Assembly: GCF_900129375.1 (NCBI RefSeq)
Contig: NZ_FQVN01000001.1
Location: forward strand, 992,001-1,056,000
DNA length: 64,000 bases
Direction of reading: 5' to 3'
DNA from: Streptoalloteichus hindustanus
GTDB lineage: Bacteria; Actinomycetota; Actinomycetes; Mycobacteriales; Pseudonocardiaceae
In this document: piece by piece, positions 38,494-45,984 of the stretch
Numbering within the stretch: the stretch's first letter is position 1
Layout of the letters: the number at the start of each line of letters is the position of its first letter
The notes under the pieces: generated by a model
What the model was told of the DNA's origin: nothing
The model's database searches: none
What the model saw: only the letters and a program-made list of their open reading frames with translations
Position numbers and translations under genes: made by a program

Positions 38494-38507
38494 GACCGGT
38501 TCCGGAG

Positions 38508-38550
38508 CGAACGCGCCGTCCCCGCCGATCACGCGGGGGCGGCGCGTTCG
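38508..38550 (+). terminator. Terminator of the cysS-rlmB operon
   Basis: CGAACGCGCC at 38508-38517 pairs with GGCGCGTTCG at 38541-38550, with further CCCCGC/GCGGGG pairs inside. It starts 15 bp after the rlmB stop. Confidence 0.75.
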
Positions 38551-38623
38551 CCCGAAGCGGGGACGGCGCCGTCACCCGCTCGGTTAGGCTCCCCCGGGGT
38601 TCCTGATCGTGAGGCCGTAGCCG

Positions 38624-40060
38624 ATGTCGTTCGCCAGTCCGCTGTTCCTGTGGTTCTTCATGCCGGCGGTGCTCGTCGCGGTGCTCGCCGCGCCGCGCGG
38701 CTGGCGGAACGGCGTCGTCGCCGTCGCGAGCCTGCTCTTCTACGCCACGGGCGCCGGCGGCACCACCCTGTTGCTGCTGGCCTGCATGGTGGTCAACTAC
38801 CTGGCGGGACCCGCGCTCGAACCCGACGAGTGGGACGTCGGCGGCCGGAGCCGGAAGCGGAAGCTGCTGATCGGCGTGGTGGCGTTCGACCTCGCCGTGC
38901 TCGCGGTCTGGAAGTACGCGGGGTTCGCCACCGAACAACTCGACACCATCGCCGGGTGGCTGGGTGGGGACTTCCCCGTCGTGCACCTGGCCCTGCCGAT
39001 CGGCATCTCGTTCTACACCTTCCACCACATCTCGTACGTGGTGGACATCTACCGGGGCGAGCGCCCCGCGCTGCGCAACCCGGTCTCGTTCATCACCTAC
39101 ATCGCGATGTTCCCGCAGCTCGTGGCCGGGCCGATCGTGCGGTGGCGGGAGATCGCCGACCAGTTGCCGCAGGACCGCACGCACCGGCTGGACGACGTCG
39201 CCTCCGGCTTCCCCCGGTTCGCCTTCGGCCTGACCAAGAAGGTCGTGGTCGCCGACTCGCTGGCCCCGGTGGTGCAGGCGTGCTACGCCACCCCGGCCGA
39301 CCAGATGACCGCCGCCGTGGCCTGGCTCGGGGCGCTCGCCTTCACGCTCCAGCTCTACTTCGACTTCTCCGGCTACTCGGACATGGCCATCGGCCTCGGC
39401 CGGATGCTCGGGTTCCGCCTGCCGGAGAACTTCGCCCGCCCCTACTCGTCGGTGACCGTGACCGAGTTCTGGCGGCGCTGGCACATGTCCCTGTCGCGGT
39501 GGTTCCGCGACTACGTGTACATCCCGTTGGGTGGCAACCGCGGCGGGGTCGGGAAGACCTACCGCAACCTCGCGGTCGTCTTCGTGCTGACCGGCTTCTG
39601 GCACGGCGCCAACTGGACCTTCCTCGTCTGGGGCGTCTTCCACGGCGCGTTGCTCGTGGTGGAGCGGGCCTTCGGCTGGTCGGCGGCCCCGGAGGGGAAG
39701 GTTGCCCGGGTGGCGAGGCGAGCCCTGACGATGCTGCTGGTCGTCGTCGGCTGGGTGTTCTTCCGCGCGCCCGACATGGGCACGGCGTTCACCGTGCTGG
39801 CGCACATGTTCGTGCCCGACCTCGGCGGGCTGACCGACGTGGTGGACTCCGCGCTGACCAACCAGCGCGCGTTGATCCTGCTGGCCGCGGTGGTCGCCCT
39901 GCTCCTGCCCGCGCAGCCGGTCCTCGGCCCCTACCTGGAGTCGATGCGCACCCGCACCGCGACGGCGCTCCGCGTCGGCTTCATGACCGTCGGCGTGACC
40001 TACTCGTCGATCCTCCTCGCCGCCGGCACCTTCAGCCCGTTCCTCTATTACCAGTTCTGA
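38624..40060 (+). CDS. MBOAT-family O-acyltransferase (AlgI-like)
   Basis: The 478-residue polytopic protein (about 11 helices) belongs to the membrane-bound O-acyltransferases. Family motifs seen are PIGISFYTFHHISYVVDIYR, MFPQLVAGPIVRW, LQLYFDFSGYSDMAIG, FWRRWHMSLSRWFRDYVYIPLGGN and the catalytic histidine in GFWHGANWTF (about residue 326). AlgI-like proteins pass acetyl groups across the membrane to an AlgJ/AlgX-type partner that acetylates a polysaccharide. An AlgJ-like gene is present at 44668, separated by 4.6 kb of unrelated genes. The acetylated polymer is unknown. Confidence 0.93.
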   Translation: MSFASPLFLWFFMPAVLVAVLAAPRGWRNGVVAVASLLFYATGAGGTTLLLLACMVVNYLAGPALEPDEWDVGGRSRKRKLLIGVVAFDLAVLAVWKYAGFATEQLDTIAGWLGGDFPVVHLALPIGISFYTFHHISYVVDIYRGERPALRNPVSFITYIAMFPQLVAGPIVRWREIADQLPQDRTHRLDDVASGFPRFAFGLTKKVVVADSLAPVVQACYATPADQMTAAVAWLGALAFTLQLYFDFSGYSDMAIGLGRMLGFRLPENFARPYSSVTVTEFWRRWHMSLSRWFRDYVYIPLGGNRGGVGKTYRNLAVVFVLTGFWHGANWTFLVWGVFHGALLVVERAFGWSAAPEGKVARVARRALTMLLVVVGWVFFRAPDMGTAFTVLAHMFVPDLGGLTDVVDSALTNQRALILLAAVVALLLPAQPVLGPYLESMRTRTATALRVGFMTVGVTYSSILLAAGTFSPFLYYQF

Positions 40061-40117
40061 CAGCTCCGGTCGGCAACGGAGGTATGACCAGGCGGAGGAC
40101 CGACTGTCGGTACCCCT

Positions 40118-40129
40118 GGGTTTATGCGA
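40118..40129. repeat. 12-bp direct repeat flanking the DUF6879 cassette (first copy)
   Basis: GGGTTTATGCGA recurs at 41709-41720, where it encodes GFMRERD at the end of the HTH gene. At the first site the same frame reads GFMRMPD then a stop, as if a second HTH gene once ended there. TTTAT is rare in this genome. Confidence 0.55.
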
Positions 40130-40181
40130 ATGCCTGACTGACGCCTCCCCTCGGCCGCCGCCGGTGGTAGGAAGAGTGACC

Positions 40182-40388
40182 ATGAAGGCACGGAAAGTAG
40201 CCGGTTGTCACAAGGACGAATGTCCCGCCGTGTACATCACCGATCAGGGGACAGCTCTCGCGCAGGGCACTCCGGTTCAGGGAGTGGAGGGGGTCTCCTC
40301 GGGACCCGGAGAACTCGTCGTCGAGTTGCCGCTCGACGTTCTCCGCGAGGCCGTTCGGGCCCTGGAGGAAGAGGGGGCGACCGCGTGA
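40182..40388 (+). CDS. Small cysteine-pair protein of the DUF6879 cassette, 68 aa
   Basis: The product starts MKARKVAGCHKDECPAVYIT, with a C-x4-C pair that could bind metal or form a disulphide. It ends with a helix, PLDVLREAVRALEEEG. Small proteins of this kind occur beside DUF6879 and HTH genes in actinobacteria; I know no function. ATG 40182 follows GGAAGAG by 5-7 nt. Its stop overlaps the GTG of the DUF6879 gene (GTGA), so translation is coupled. Confidence 0.75.
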   Translation: MKARKVAGCHKDECPAVYITDQGTALAQGTPVQGVEGVSSGPGELVVELPLDVLREAVRALEEEGATA

Positions 40389-40897
40389 CGGCCCCTCCTG
40401 GACGGGAACACCTGAAGCACTGGATGCGGGCGTACGAGCGAACCGCGTGGCGTTACGAGGCGAAGCCCCTGTACACCGTCGACGGGGACATGTTGGCCCA
40501 GTACCTCGCGGGCGAGCCGGAGCCCGAGGACCACAACCGGGACTGGCATGACAAGATCCGCGCCGATCGCGTCGCCGGCAAGTCCATGCAACGCGTCAAG
40601 GTGGTTCGTCGGCCGTTCAACGACTACACGCGATACCTGATGGACTGGGCGATACCCGGAAACGTGGCGGCCGGCGAGGACTACCGAATTCTCGATGTGA
40701 CTGAGGGCGGGCCCGACCTGCCGGACCAGGACTTCTGGCTTTTCGACGACGAGGTGGTCGTTCATCTCGACTACCACTTCGACGGCACGGTCAGCGGAAT
40801 CGAGCTGGTCCAGGACCCGGACCTCAGCTGGTATCGAGGACTGAGGGAGACAGTGGTGAAGCTCGCGGTACCGTTCCGCGAGTATGTGGGAGCCTGA
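40385..40897 (+). CDS. DUF6879-family protein, first copy
   Basis: The 170-residue product matches the second copy at 41802 throughout. Shared blocks are TAWRYE/SAWRFE, (V/M)RxPxxDYxRYxxxWxIPGNVAAGED, RILDxT and DFWLFDxxVVxxLxxxxDGT. DUF6879 proteins are small soluble proteins found next to XRE-type regulators with DUF5753 domains. Their role is not known; by analogy with DUF397 partners they may be regulators or binding partners of the HTH protein. GTG 40385 overlaps the previous stop and the HTH gene ATG lies within its end. Confidence 0.85.
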   Translation: MTAPPGREHLKHWMRAYERTAWRYEAKPLYTVDGDMLAQYLAGEPEPEDHNRDWHDKIRADRVAGKSMQRVKVVRRPFNDYTRYLMDWAIPGNVAAGEDYRILDVTEGGPDLPDQDFWLFDDEVVVHLDYHFDGTVSGIELVQDPDLSWYRGLRETVVKLAVPFREYVGA

Positions 40898-41732
40898 CGG
40901 AAAACCGCCCAGGGAACTCGCCGACGCGCTGAGGGACATTCGCAGGCCAGCCGGGCTCTCCGGCGATCGGCTCGCCGCCCGGTGCGCGATGTCGCAATGC
41001 AAGATCAGTCGTATCGAGACTGGTCGGGTCCTGCCCAGCGTCGACGAGGTGGAACGCATTCTCGCGGCACTCGAGGTTCCGGGAGAGGTGGCGCGCGAGA
41101 TCACCGCTCTCGCGCGCCGTGCGAACGTCCAGTACCAGTCGTGGCGCACGTACGCCCAGAAGGGATTGTGGCGGCGGCAGGCCGAACTGAAGATGCTCGC
41201 GGACTCGTCCAGGGTCGTGCGCCAGTTTCTTCCCGCCATTCCGTCGGGCCTTCTCCAGACCGAGCGATACGCCAGAGCCGCACTCCAGCCCTCGGTCCCG
41301 AGCGACTCCGTCTGGGACGTCGAGAAGGCCGTCCGGGCCCGCACGGAGCGCCAGGAGACGTTGTGGGATGAGGAGCGCAGCTTCTCGTTCGTCCTCACCG
41401 AGCAAGCCGTGCGGTGGCGATACGCCAGTGCCGAGATCATGGCGGAGCAGTGCCGCCACATGGCCGAACTCGCCCAGCGCCCCAACGTCGACCTCGCGGT
41501 GATCCCGCTGTCGGCCGAGGTCGTCGCTGCGCCCCTGCACGTGTTCGTCATCTACGACGAAAGGTTGGTCACGGTCGAGATGCTGTCCGGCGGGGTCGCT
41601 CTCCGGGAGCCGCAGGACATCTCGTACTACCTTGACCTGTTCGCCAAGTTCCGGCAGTCCGCCCTGGCCGGCTCCGATGCGGTGCACCTCCTGGAGCTCG
41701 TCGCGCACGGGTTTATGCGAGAACGCGACTAG
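40884..41732 (+). CDS. XRE-type helix-turn-helix regulator with DUF5753
   Basis: The 282-residue product has an N-terminal XRE helix-turn-helix (ELADALRDIRRPAGLSGDRL, SQCKISRIETGRVLPS; about residues 10-60) and a C-terminal DUF5753 domain (QFLPAIPSGLLQTERYARA, FVLTEQAVRWRYAS, NVDLAVIPLSAEVVAAPLH). The family includes WhiJ-like and BldB-linked regulators of development in Streptomyces. ATG 40884 overlaps the preceding DUF6879 gene by 14 bp, so the three genes are co-translated. A second DUF6879 gene follows 69 bp downstream. The regulated genes are unknown. Confidence 0.92.
   Translation: MWEPDGKPPRELADALRDIRRPAGLSGDRLAARCAMSQCKISRIETGRVLPSVDEVERILAALEVPGEVAREITALARRANVQYQSWRTYAQKGLWRRQAELKMLADSSRVVRQFLPAIPSGLLQTERYARAALQPSVPSDSVWDVEKAVRARTERQETLWDEERSFSFVLTEQAVRWRYASAEIMAEQCRHMAELAQRPNVDLAVIPLSAEVVAAPLHVFVIYDERLVTVEMLSGGVALREPQDISYYLDLFAKFRQSALAGSDAVHLLELVAHGFMRERD
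41709..41720. repeat. 12-bp direct repeat flanking the DUF6879 cassette (second copy)
   Basis: GGGTTTATGCGA here lies in the last codons of the HTH gene, 82 bp before the second DUF6879 start. The first copy (40118) lies 53 bp before the small-protein start. Confidence 0.55.
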
Positions 41733-41801
41733 AGCTTGCCTGGTGCCCGGAGGGCCGGTAGATCACGAGAGGGCGCTCGTCCGACGACCGGGAGGCGTGC
41801 A

Positions 41802-42317
41802 GTGCTCTTGGACCCCGTGCAGTTCCGACGGCACCTGACCGGGTTCGACCGGTCCGCGTGGCGGTTCGAGACACAGCCGACGTACACCATGCCCAACGAG
41901 CAGGAGAGCCTCGCCGGATTCCTGGCAGGACGCCCCAAGCCGGAGGGGCACAACTCGGGATGGCACACGACCGTTCGTGCGCTGGTCGCCGACGGCAAGT
42001 CGATCGGTCGCGTCATGACTGTGCGCGAACCCTTGACGGATTACCAGCGGTACCAACTCGCCTGGGGCATCCCCGGAAACGTGGCGGCCGGAGAGGACAT
42101 CCGCATCCTGGATCTGACCGATCTGGACCTCGACCTGCCGCCCCAGGACTTCTGGCTGTTCGACGAGTCGGTCGTGGTCGACCTGAACTTCCGGCAGGAC
42201 GGCACTCTGGTCAACATCGAACGGCGGCAGGATCCGGACCTCGCCCGGTACCTGGAGTGGCGGGACGTCGCACTGGCGCACGCGGTGCCGGTGGGCGAGT
42301 GGAGGCCCCGCCTCTGA
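41802..42317 (+). CDS. DUF6879-family protein, second copy
   Basis: The 171-residue product is a paralogue of the protein at 40385, sharing the WGIPGNVAAGED, RILDLT and QDFWLFDES blocks. It differs most in the N-terminal third (MPNEQESLAGFLAGRPKPEG). GTG 41802 follows GGGAGG by 6 nt, so it is translated independently from the HTH gene. It ends the cassette and faces plsC. Confidence 0.85.
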   Translation: MLLDPVQFRRHLTGFDRSAWRFETQPTYTMPNEQESLAGFLAGRPKPEGHNSGWHTTVRALVADGKSIGRVMTVREPLTDYQRYQLAWGIPGNVAAGEDIRILDLTDLDLDLPPQDFWLFDESVVVDLNFRQDGTLVNIERRQDPDLARYLEWRDVALAHAVPVGEWRPRL

Positions 42318-42389
42318 CGCGAGGGACAGCGTGCGTCGGAGGTCGATGCCCGAGGGGCCGTGGTCGGCCGACCTGGCGGTGTGGAGCGG

Positions 42390-43085
42390 TCAGGCGGCGG
42401 CTTCGGGGCGCTGTTCGTAGCGGTCGACGTAGTCCTGGCCGGACAGCTCCAGGATCGAGTACATGATCTGGTCGGTGACCGCGCGCAGCATGGGCATGTT
42501 GTTGCCGACGCCCTCGTAGCGGGAGAAGTCCAGCGGCTTGCCGAACCGGATGGTGACCGGGCGGACGCGGGGCACCTTCTTGCCGACCGGCTGGAGCTGG
42601 TCGGTGCCGATCAGGCCGACCGGCACCACCGGGGCGCCGGAGGTCACCGCGAGCCGGGCGACGCCCACGCGCCCCCGGTGCAGGTTCCCGTCCTGCGAGC
42701 GGGTGCCCTCGGGGTAGATGCCGAAGGCCCTGCCCTCCGCCAGGATCTCCAGCGCGGCGTCCAGCGAGTCCCTGGCGGCCCGGCCGTTGCCGCGCTCGAC
42801 CGGGACCATGCCGACGCTGGTGAAGAACCACCGGGTCAGCCAGCCCCTCGGGCCGCGGCCGGTGAAGTACTCGGCCTTGGCCAGGAAGGCCACCTGCCGG
42901 GGCACGACGAGCGGGATGACGAGGCTGTCGGCGAACGACAGGTGGTTCGGGGCGAGGATCACCGGCCCCTCGGCGGGCACGTTCTCCAGTCCCTCGATGG
43001 TGGGCCGGTACACCCAACGCACGATGGCCCCGAGCAGCCGCCTGAGAACCCAGTAGAACACCCAGCCTCCTCGACTCGTCCCCAC
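42390..43085 (-). CDS. 1-acyl-sn-glycerol-3-phosphate acyltransferase (PlsC family)
   Basis: The 231-residue membrane-associated enzyme has the HX4D motif NHLSFADS (about residues 47-54), the substrate motif FGIYPEGTRS (about 120-129) and VPVGLIGT. It transfers acyl groups to lysophosphatidic acid or a related acceptor in phospholipid synthesis. An N-terminal helix (WVFYWVLRRLLGAIVRWVY) anchors it. GTG 43085 is the first in-frame start; a later GTG at 43061 is possible. It is last in a minus-strand run APH-NADAR-PlsC with gaps of 17 and 40 bp. Confidence 0.9.
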   Translation of the reverse strand: MGTSRGGWVFYWVLRRLLGAIVRWVYRPTIEGLENVPAEGPVILAPNHLSFADSLVIPLVVPRQVAFLAKAEYFTGRGPRGWLTRWFFTSVGMVPVERGNGRAARDSLDAALEILAEGRAFGIYPEGTRSQDGNLHRGRVGVARLAVTSGAPVVPVGLIGTDQLQPVGKKVPRVRPVTIRFGKPLDFSRYEGVGNNMPMLRAVTDQIMYSILELSGQDYVDRYEQRPEAAA

Positions 43086-43125
43086 GAGCCTAACCGCTGG
43101 CCGTCACCGGTCCGGGTGGCCTGCG

Positions 43126-43680
43126 TTACAGCTGTGCCCGCACCGCCATGAGCGCGAACCCGAGCAGGTTGGGCCCGCGCCACGCCTCCGGCCGGTTCGC
43201 CCGCTCGTCGTCGGCCGCCAGCCCGATGCCCCACACCCGGTCCAGCGGGCTGGCCTCGACGAGCACGCGGTCGCCGGTGCCGAGCAGGTACGCACGGAGC
43301 TCGGGGTTCTGCCCGAACTTGGCGAGGTTGCCGTCGACGACGATCCCGAACCGGTGCGCCGCCCACAGCTCCTCGTCGAACCCGCGCACCAGCCGGCCGA
43401 TCTCCTTCGCCTGGGCGGGGTGCTCGGCGGCCACGATCCGCTCGGCGGCCCGCTCGTCGCCGAACAGGGCGGCCTTGCGGGCCATCATGTAGTGCTCGGC
43501 CGTCCGGTACCGCACGCCGTCCACCTCGAACGGGGCCGGCCACCACTGGCTCAGGCAACTCGGCCCCACACCGCCGGAGCGCGGCGGCTGGTGCCCCCAG
43601 AAGAAGAGGTACCTGACCCGGCCGCCGCCGCGCAGGACCTCGCCCAGCTCCTCGACGCTGCGCACGTCGACCGCTTCCAC
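43126..43680 (-). CDS. NADAR / YbiA-like family protein
   Basis: The 184-residue product has the NADAR fold motifs LSQWWPAPFEVDGVRYRTAE, HYMMARKAALFGD, FGQNPELRAYLLGTG and DRVWGIGLAADD. Family members hydrolyse N-glycosidic bonds in riboflavin-pathway intermediates (YbiA), and some remove ADP-ribose from guanine bases as antitoxins to DarT1-like enzymes. No DarT-like gene is visible nearby. GTG 43680 follows GGGGGAACGGAA. The gene starts 17 bp after the APH-like stop, so the two probably share a message. Confidence 0.85.
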   Translation of the reverse strand: MEAVDVRSVEELGEVLRGGGRVRYLFFWGHQPPRSGGVGPSCLSQWWPAPFEVDGVRYRTAEHYMMARKAALFGDERAAERIVAAEHPAQAKEIGRLVRGFDEELWAAHRFGIVVDGNLAKFGQNPELRAYLLGTGDRVLVEASPLDRVWGIGLAADDERANRPEAWRGPNLLGFALMAVRAQL

Positions 43681-43697
43681 TTCCGTTCCCCCTGTCG

Positions 43698-44576
43698 TCA
43701 GGTCCGCTCGTCCAGCAACCAGCGGGTGTACTCGGCGGCCAGGGCCTGCGCCTTCGGTCGTCCCCGCCCCGTGGCCAGGCACCATCCGACCACGACCAAC
43801 GCCCTGGCCCGCACCATGAGGTCCAGCAGCGGGTCGTCCGGGTCGGCCCCGTAGCTCCGGATCACCAGCGCCGTCTCGTCGCGGGTGAGCCCCCGTTCCC
43901 CGACACCGCTGACCCGGGCGATCGTGACCGCGCAGGCGAGGTCCCACTCCACCGGCCCCCGGAAGGAGTCCTCGAAGTCCGTCCACAGCGGACCCCGCGC
44001 CGTGACCAGCACGTTGCCGGAGTGGGCGTCGCCGTGGAGCGCCCGGGTCGGGGGAGCCAGCTCGCCGAGCCGGTCCACGACGTCCGCGTGCACCGCCCGC
44101 AGCCCGGCGAGGTCCCGGGCCGGCGCCGCCACGTCCGGCCGGTCCAACCACGCGCGCGCCTCGTCGATCAGCCCCCGCTCGGGCAGCGCGCCCCGGTAGT
44201 CCGCCAGCGCCTCGTGCAGCCGGCGCAGGGACCGCCCCAGCCCTTCCGGGTCCACTGTGGACCCGGTGTCGTGCTCCACATAGGACACGAAAACCAACTG
44301 CCGCCCGTCGCGTTCGTGGGGGCCAGCCGGCAGGAGGTCGGTCGGGGGCACCGCGTGCCGGCCGGCGAGGTGCGCGAGGAGCTCCGCCTCCCTGCGCAGC
44401 CACGCCCTGCCCCCGTCGGGGCGCACCGAGGCCGTGCGGGCCGCCACCCGCGCGACGACCGGATGCGGGCGGAGGTGGACGAGCACGTTCGCCCCGTCAC
44501 GGAGCACGACCGGGTCGGTGACCCGCAGACCGTGCTCCGCCGCCACCTCGACGGCCGCCAGGACCTCCCCGCGCAT
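43698..44576 (-). CDS. Aminoglycoside phosphotransferase-family (APH) kinase
   Basis: The 292-residue product has the APH catalytic loop LHGDAHSGNVLV (Asp and Asn) and the metal-binding WTDFEDS, with an N-lobe that includes VLRDGANVLVHL. The family phosphorylates antibiotics, but also choline, homoserine and other metabolites, and nothing here shows an antibiotic substrate. Pairing with a NADAR gene is noted. ATG 44576 begins at the homology. It is divergent from the AlgJ-like gene. One TCCACTGTGGA palindrome lies inside (44251-44261). Confidence 0.82.
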   Translation of the reverse strand: MRGEVLAAVEVAAEHGLRVTDPVVLRDGANVLVHLRPHPVVARVAARTASVRPDGGRAWLRREAELLAHLAGRHAVPPTDLLPAGPHERDGRQLVFVSYVEHDTGSTVDPEGLGRSLRRLHEALADYRGALPERGLIDEARAWLDRPDVAAPARDLAGLRAVHADVVDRLGELAPPTRALHGDAHSGNVLVTARGPLWTDFEDSFRGPVEWDLACAVTIARVSGVGERGLTRDETALVIRSYGADPDDPLLDLMVRARALVVVGWCLATGRGRPKAQALAAEYTRWLLDERT

Positions 44577-44654
44577 CCGCCCATCCTGAAGGCGCGCCCC
44601 CGGCCCCCGCACCTCGTTTCCCCGGAGACGGACCCGGGCCGGCAGCTGGCGGGA

Positions 44655-44660
44655 TACCGT
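44655..44660 (+). promoter_or_regulatory. Leaderless -10 element of the AlgJ-like gene
   Basis: TACCGT lies 7 nt before the GTG at 44668; no ribosome site is visible. Confidence 0.45.
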
Positions 44661-44667
44661 TTCCGAC

Positions 44668-45969
44668 GTGGTTGTGCAGGACCGGGAGTCGTCGTTCTCC
44701 CCACTCCCCTGGATGCACGAGTCCAGGCTTCCGCAGGAGCACCCGCTGCACCGCCCCCGGCACGGCGGGCGACAGCTCACCGCGTTGGTGTGCGCCCTCG
44801 TGTTCTTCGCCGCGCCCACCCTGGGGTGGGTCTTCGGCGCGCGACCCGCCGAGATCGAGAACCGCCCGCTGGCCCCGTTCCCCAGCCTCGGCGACGGCTG
44901 GGGCTTCTTCACGAACATGAGCCAGTGGGCGACGGACCACCTGACGTTCCGGGAGGGCGCGGTGAGCGCCGCCGACGGCGTCAGCCGGGGGCTCTTCGGG
45001 GAGCCGGCTCCCCTGGGGCAGGGGAAGAACCCGCAGGGGCCTGTCGGGCCGGCCGCTCCCGACCAGGAACCCGCCACCGACCAGAGCAGCGGGTTCCGGA
45101 AGGTGTTGGAGGGCCGCGGCGGCTGGCTGTACTTCGGCTACGACATCGAGGGCAAGTGCGTGCCGGCACGGCCGCTCGACGCCACCATCGCGCAGCTGAA
45201 CAAGCTCCGCTCGGTCGTGGAGGCGACGGGCCGCCGGTTCGTGCTGGTCGTGGAGCCGGACAAGTCGACCATGGTGCCCGAGCACCTGCCGTCCCACTAC
45301 GCGGGCAAGGACTGCTCAACGCAGGCCCGGGAGGAGTTCTGGCGGCGGATGCCGGCGGAGGCGGGCGCCGTCGACCTGCGGCCCGCCCTGCGGAAGGCGG
45401 CCGAGGCGGCCGGCCGGCCGATCTACCCGAAGCTCGACACCCACTGGGACGGCGAGGGCGGCGTCGTGATGGCCAGGGCGGTGGCCGAGGCGGCCCGGCC
45501 GGGCGTCACCGAGCGCTGGACGACCGAGCGGCGCGGCGAGGCCCGCTCGGACGCGGACCTGCCACCCCTGATGGGCCGTGGCAAGGCGGAGAAGACCACC
45601 CAGCTCTACGCGCTCCGGCCGGACGGCGAGCACGACCGGGCCCGGCCGGTGGACACCGACTTCCGCAAGCCGGTGCGCGTGACCTCCGAGCAGGGGCCGG
45701 GGGTGGTGCCGGAGCGGACGATCCTGCTCGGCGACTCGTTCAGCATCATCACCTCCCGCTACCTCGCCGCCGGGTTCGCCGACCTCACCCTGATGAACTA
45801 CGTCGACTTCGCCCAGAAGATAGACGCGCACGCCTCCCTGCTGGCGGACCGGCAGGTCGTCGTCTTCTCGATGGTCGAGCGGAACCTGGTGGCGGGGCGG
45901 TCCCCGTTGACCGAGGACCGGGTGGTCGAGCGGATCGGGCAGGTGTTGCGGGCCAACCCGATCCGCTGA
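44668..45969 (+). CDS. AlgJ/AlgX-like SGNH O-acetyltransferase
   Basis: The 433-residue product has one N-terminal transmembrane helix (about residues 37-56) and an extracellular SGNH-hydrolase-like domain. The AlgJ/AlgX motifs are present: KLDTHWDGEG (Asp and His, about 255) and LLGDSFSIIT with the catalytic Ser (about 353). Such proteins take acetyl from an AlgI-type MBOAT and place it on a polysaccharide. The matching MBOAT is at 38624. GTG 44668 is supported by TACCGT 7 nt upstream. The stop codon lies in a tandem duplication. Confidence 0.88.
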   Translation: MVVQDRESSFSPLPWMHESRLPQEHPLHRPRHGGRQLTALVCALVFFAAPTLGWVFGARPAEIENRPLAPFPSLGDGWGFFTNMSQWATDHLTFREGAVSAADGVSRGLFGEPAPLGQGKNPQGPVGPAAPDQEPATDQSSGFRKVLEGRGGWLYFGYDIEGKCVPARPLDATIAQLNKLRSVVEATGRRFVLVVEPDKSTMVPEHLPSHYAGKDCSTQAREEFWRRMPAEAGAVDLRPALRKAAEAAGRPIYPKLDTHWDGEGGVVMARAVAEAARPGVTERWTTERRGEARSDADLPPLMGRGKAEKTTQLYALRPDGEHDRARPVDTDFRKPVRVTSEQGPGVVPERTILLGDSFSIITSRYLAAGFADLTLMNYVDFAQKIDAHASLLADRQVVVFSMVERNLVAGRSPLTEDRVVERIGQVLRANPIR

Positions 45970-45984
45970 CCCCGATCCGCTGAC
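45957..45984. repeat. 14-bp tandem duplication over the AlgJ-like stop codon
   Basis: CCCGATCCGCTGAC occurs at 45957-45970 and 45971-45984. The TGA stop (45967-45969) is in the first unit, and a copy follows in the second. Confidence 0.9.

Noticed and set aside
43698-44576. APH-type gene as an antibiotic resistance determinant
   Set aside because: Only family-level motifs are present, and context (NADAR, PlsC) gives no link to antibiotics.
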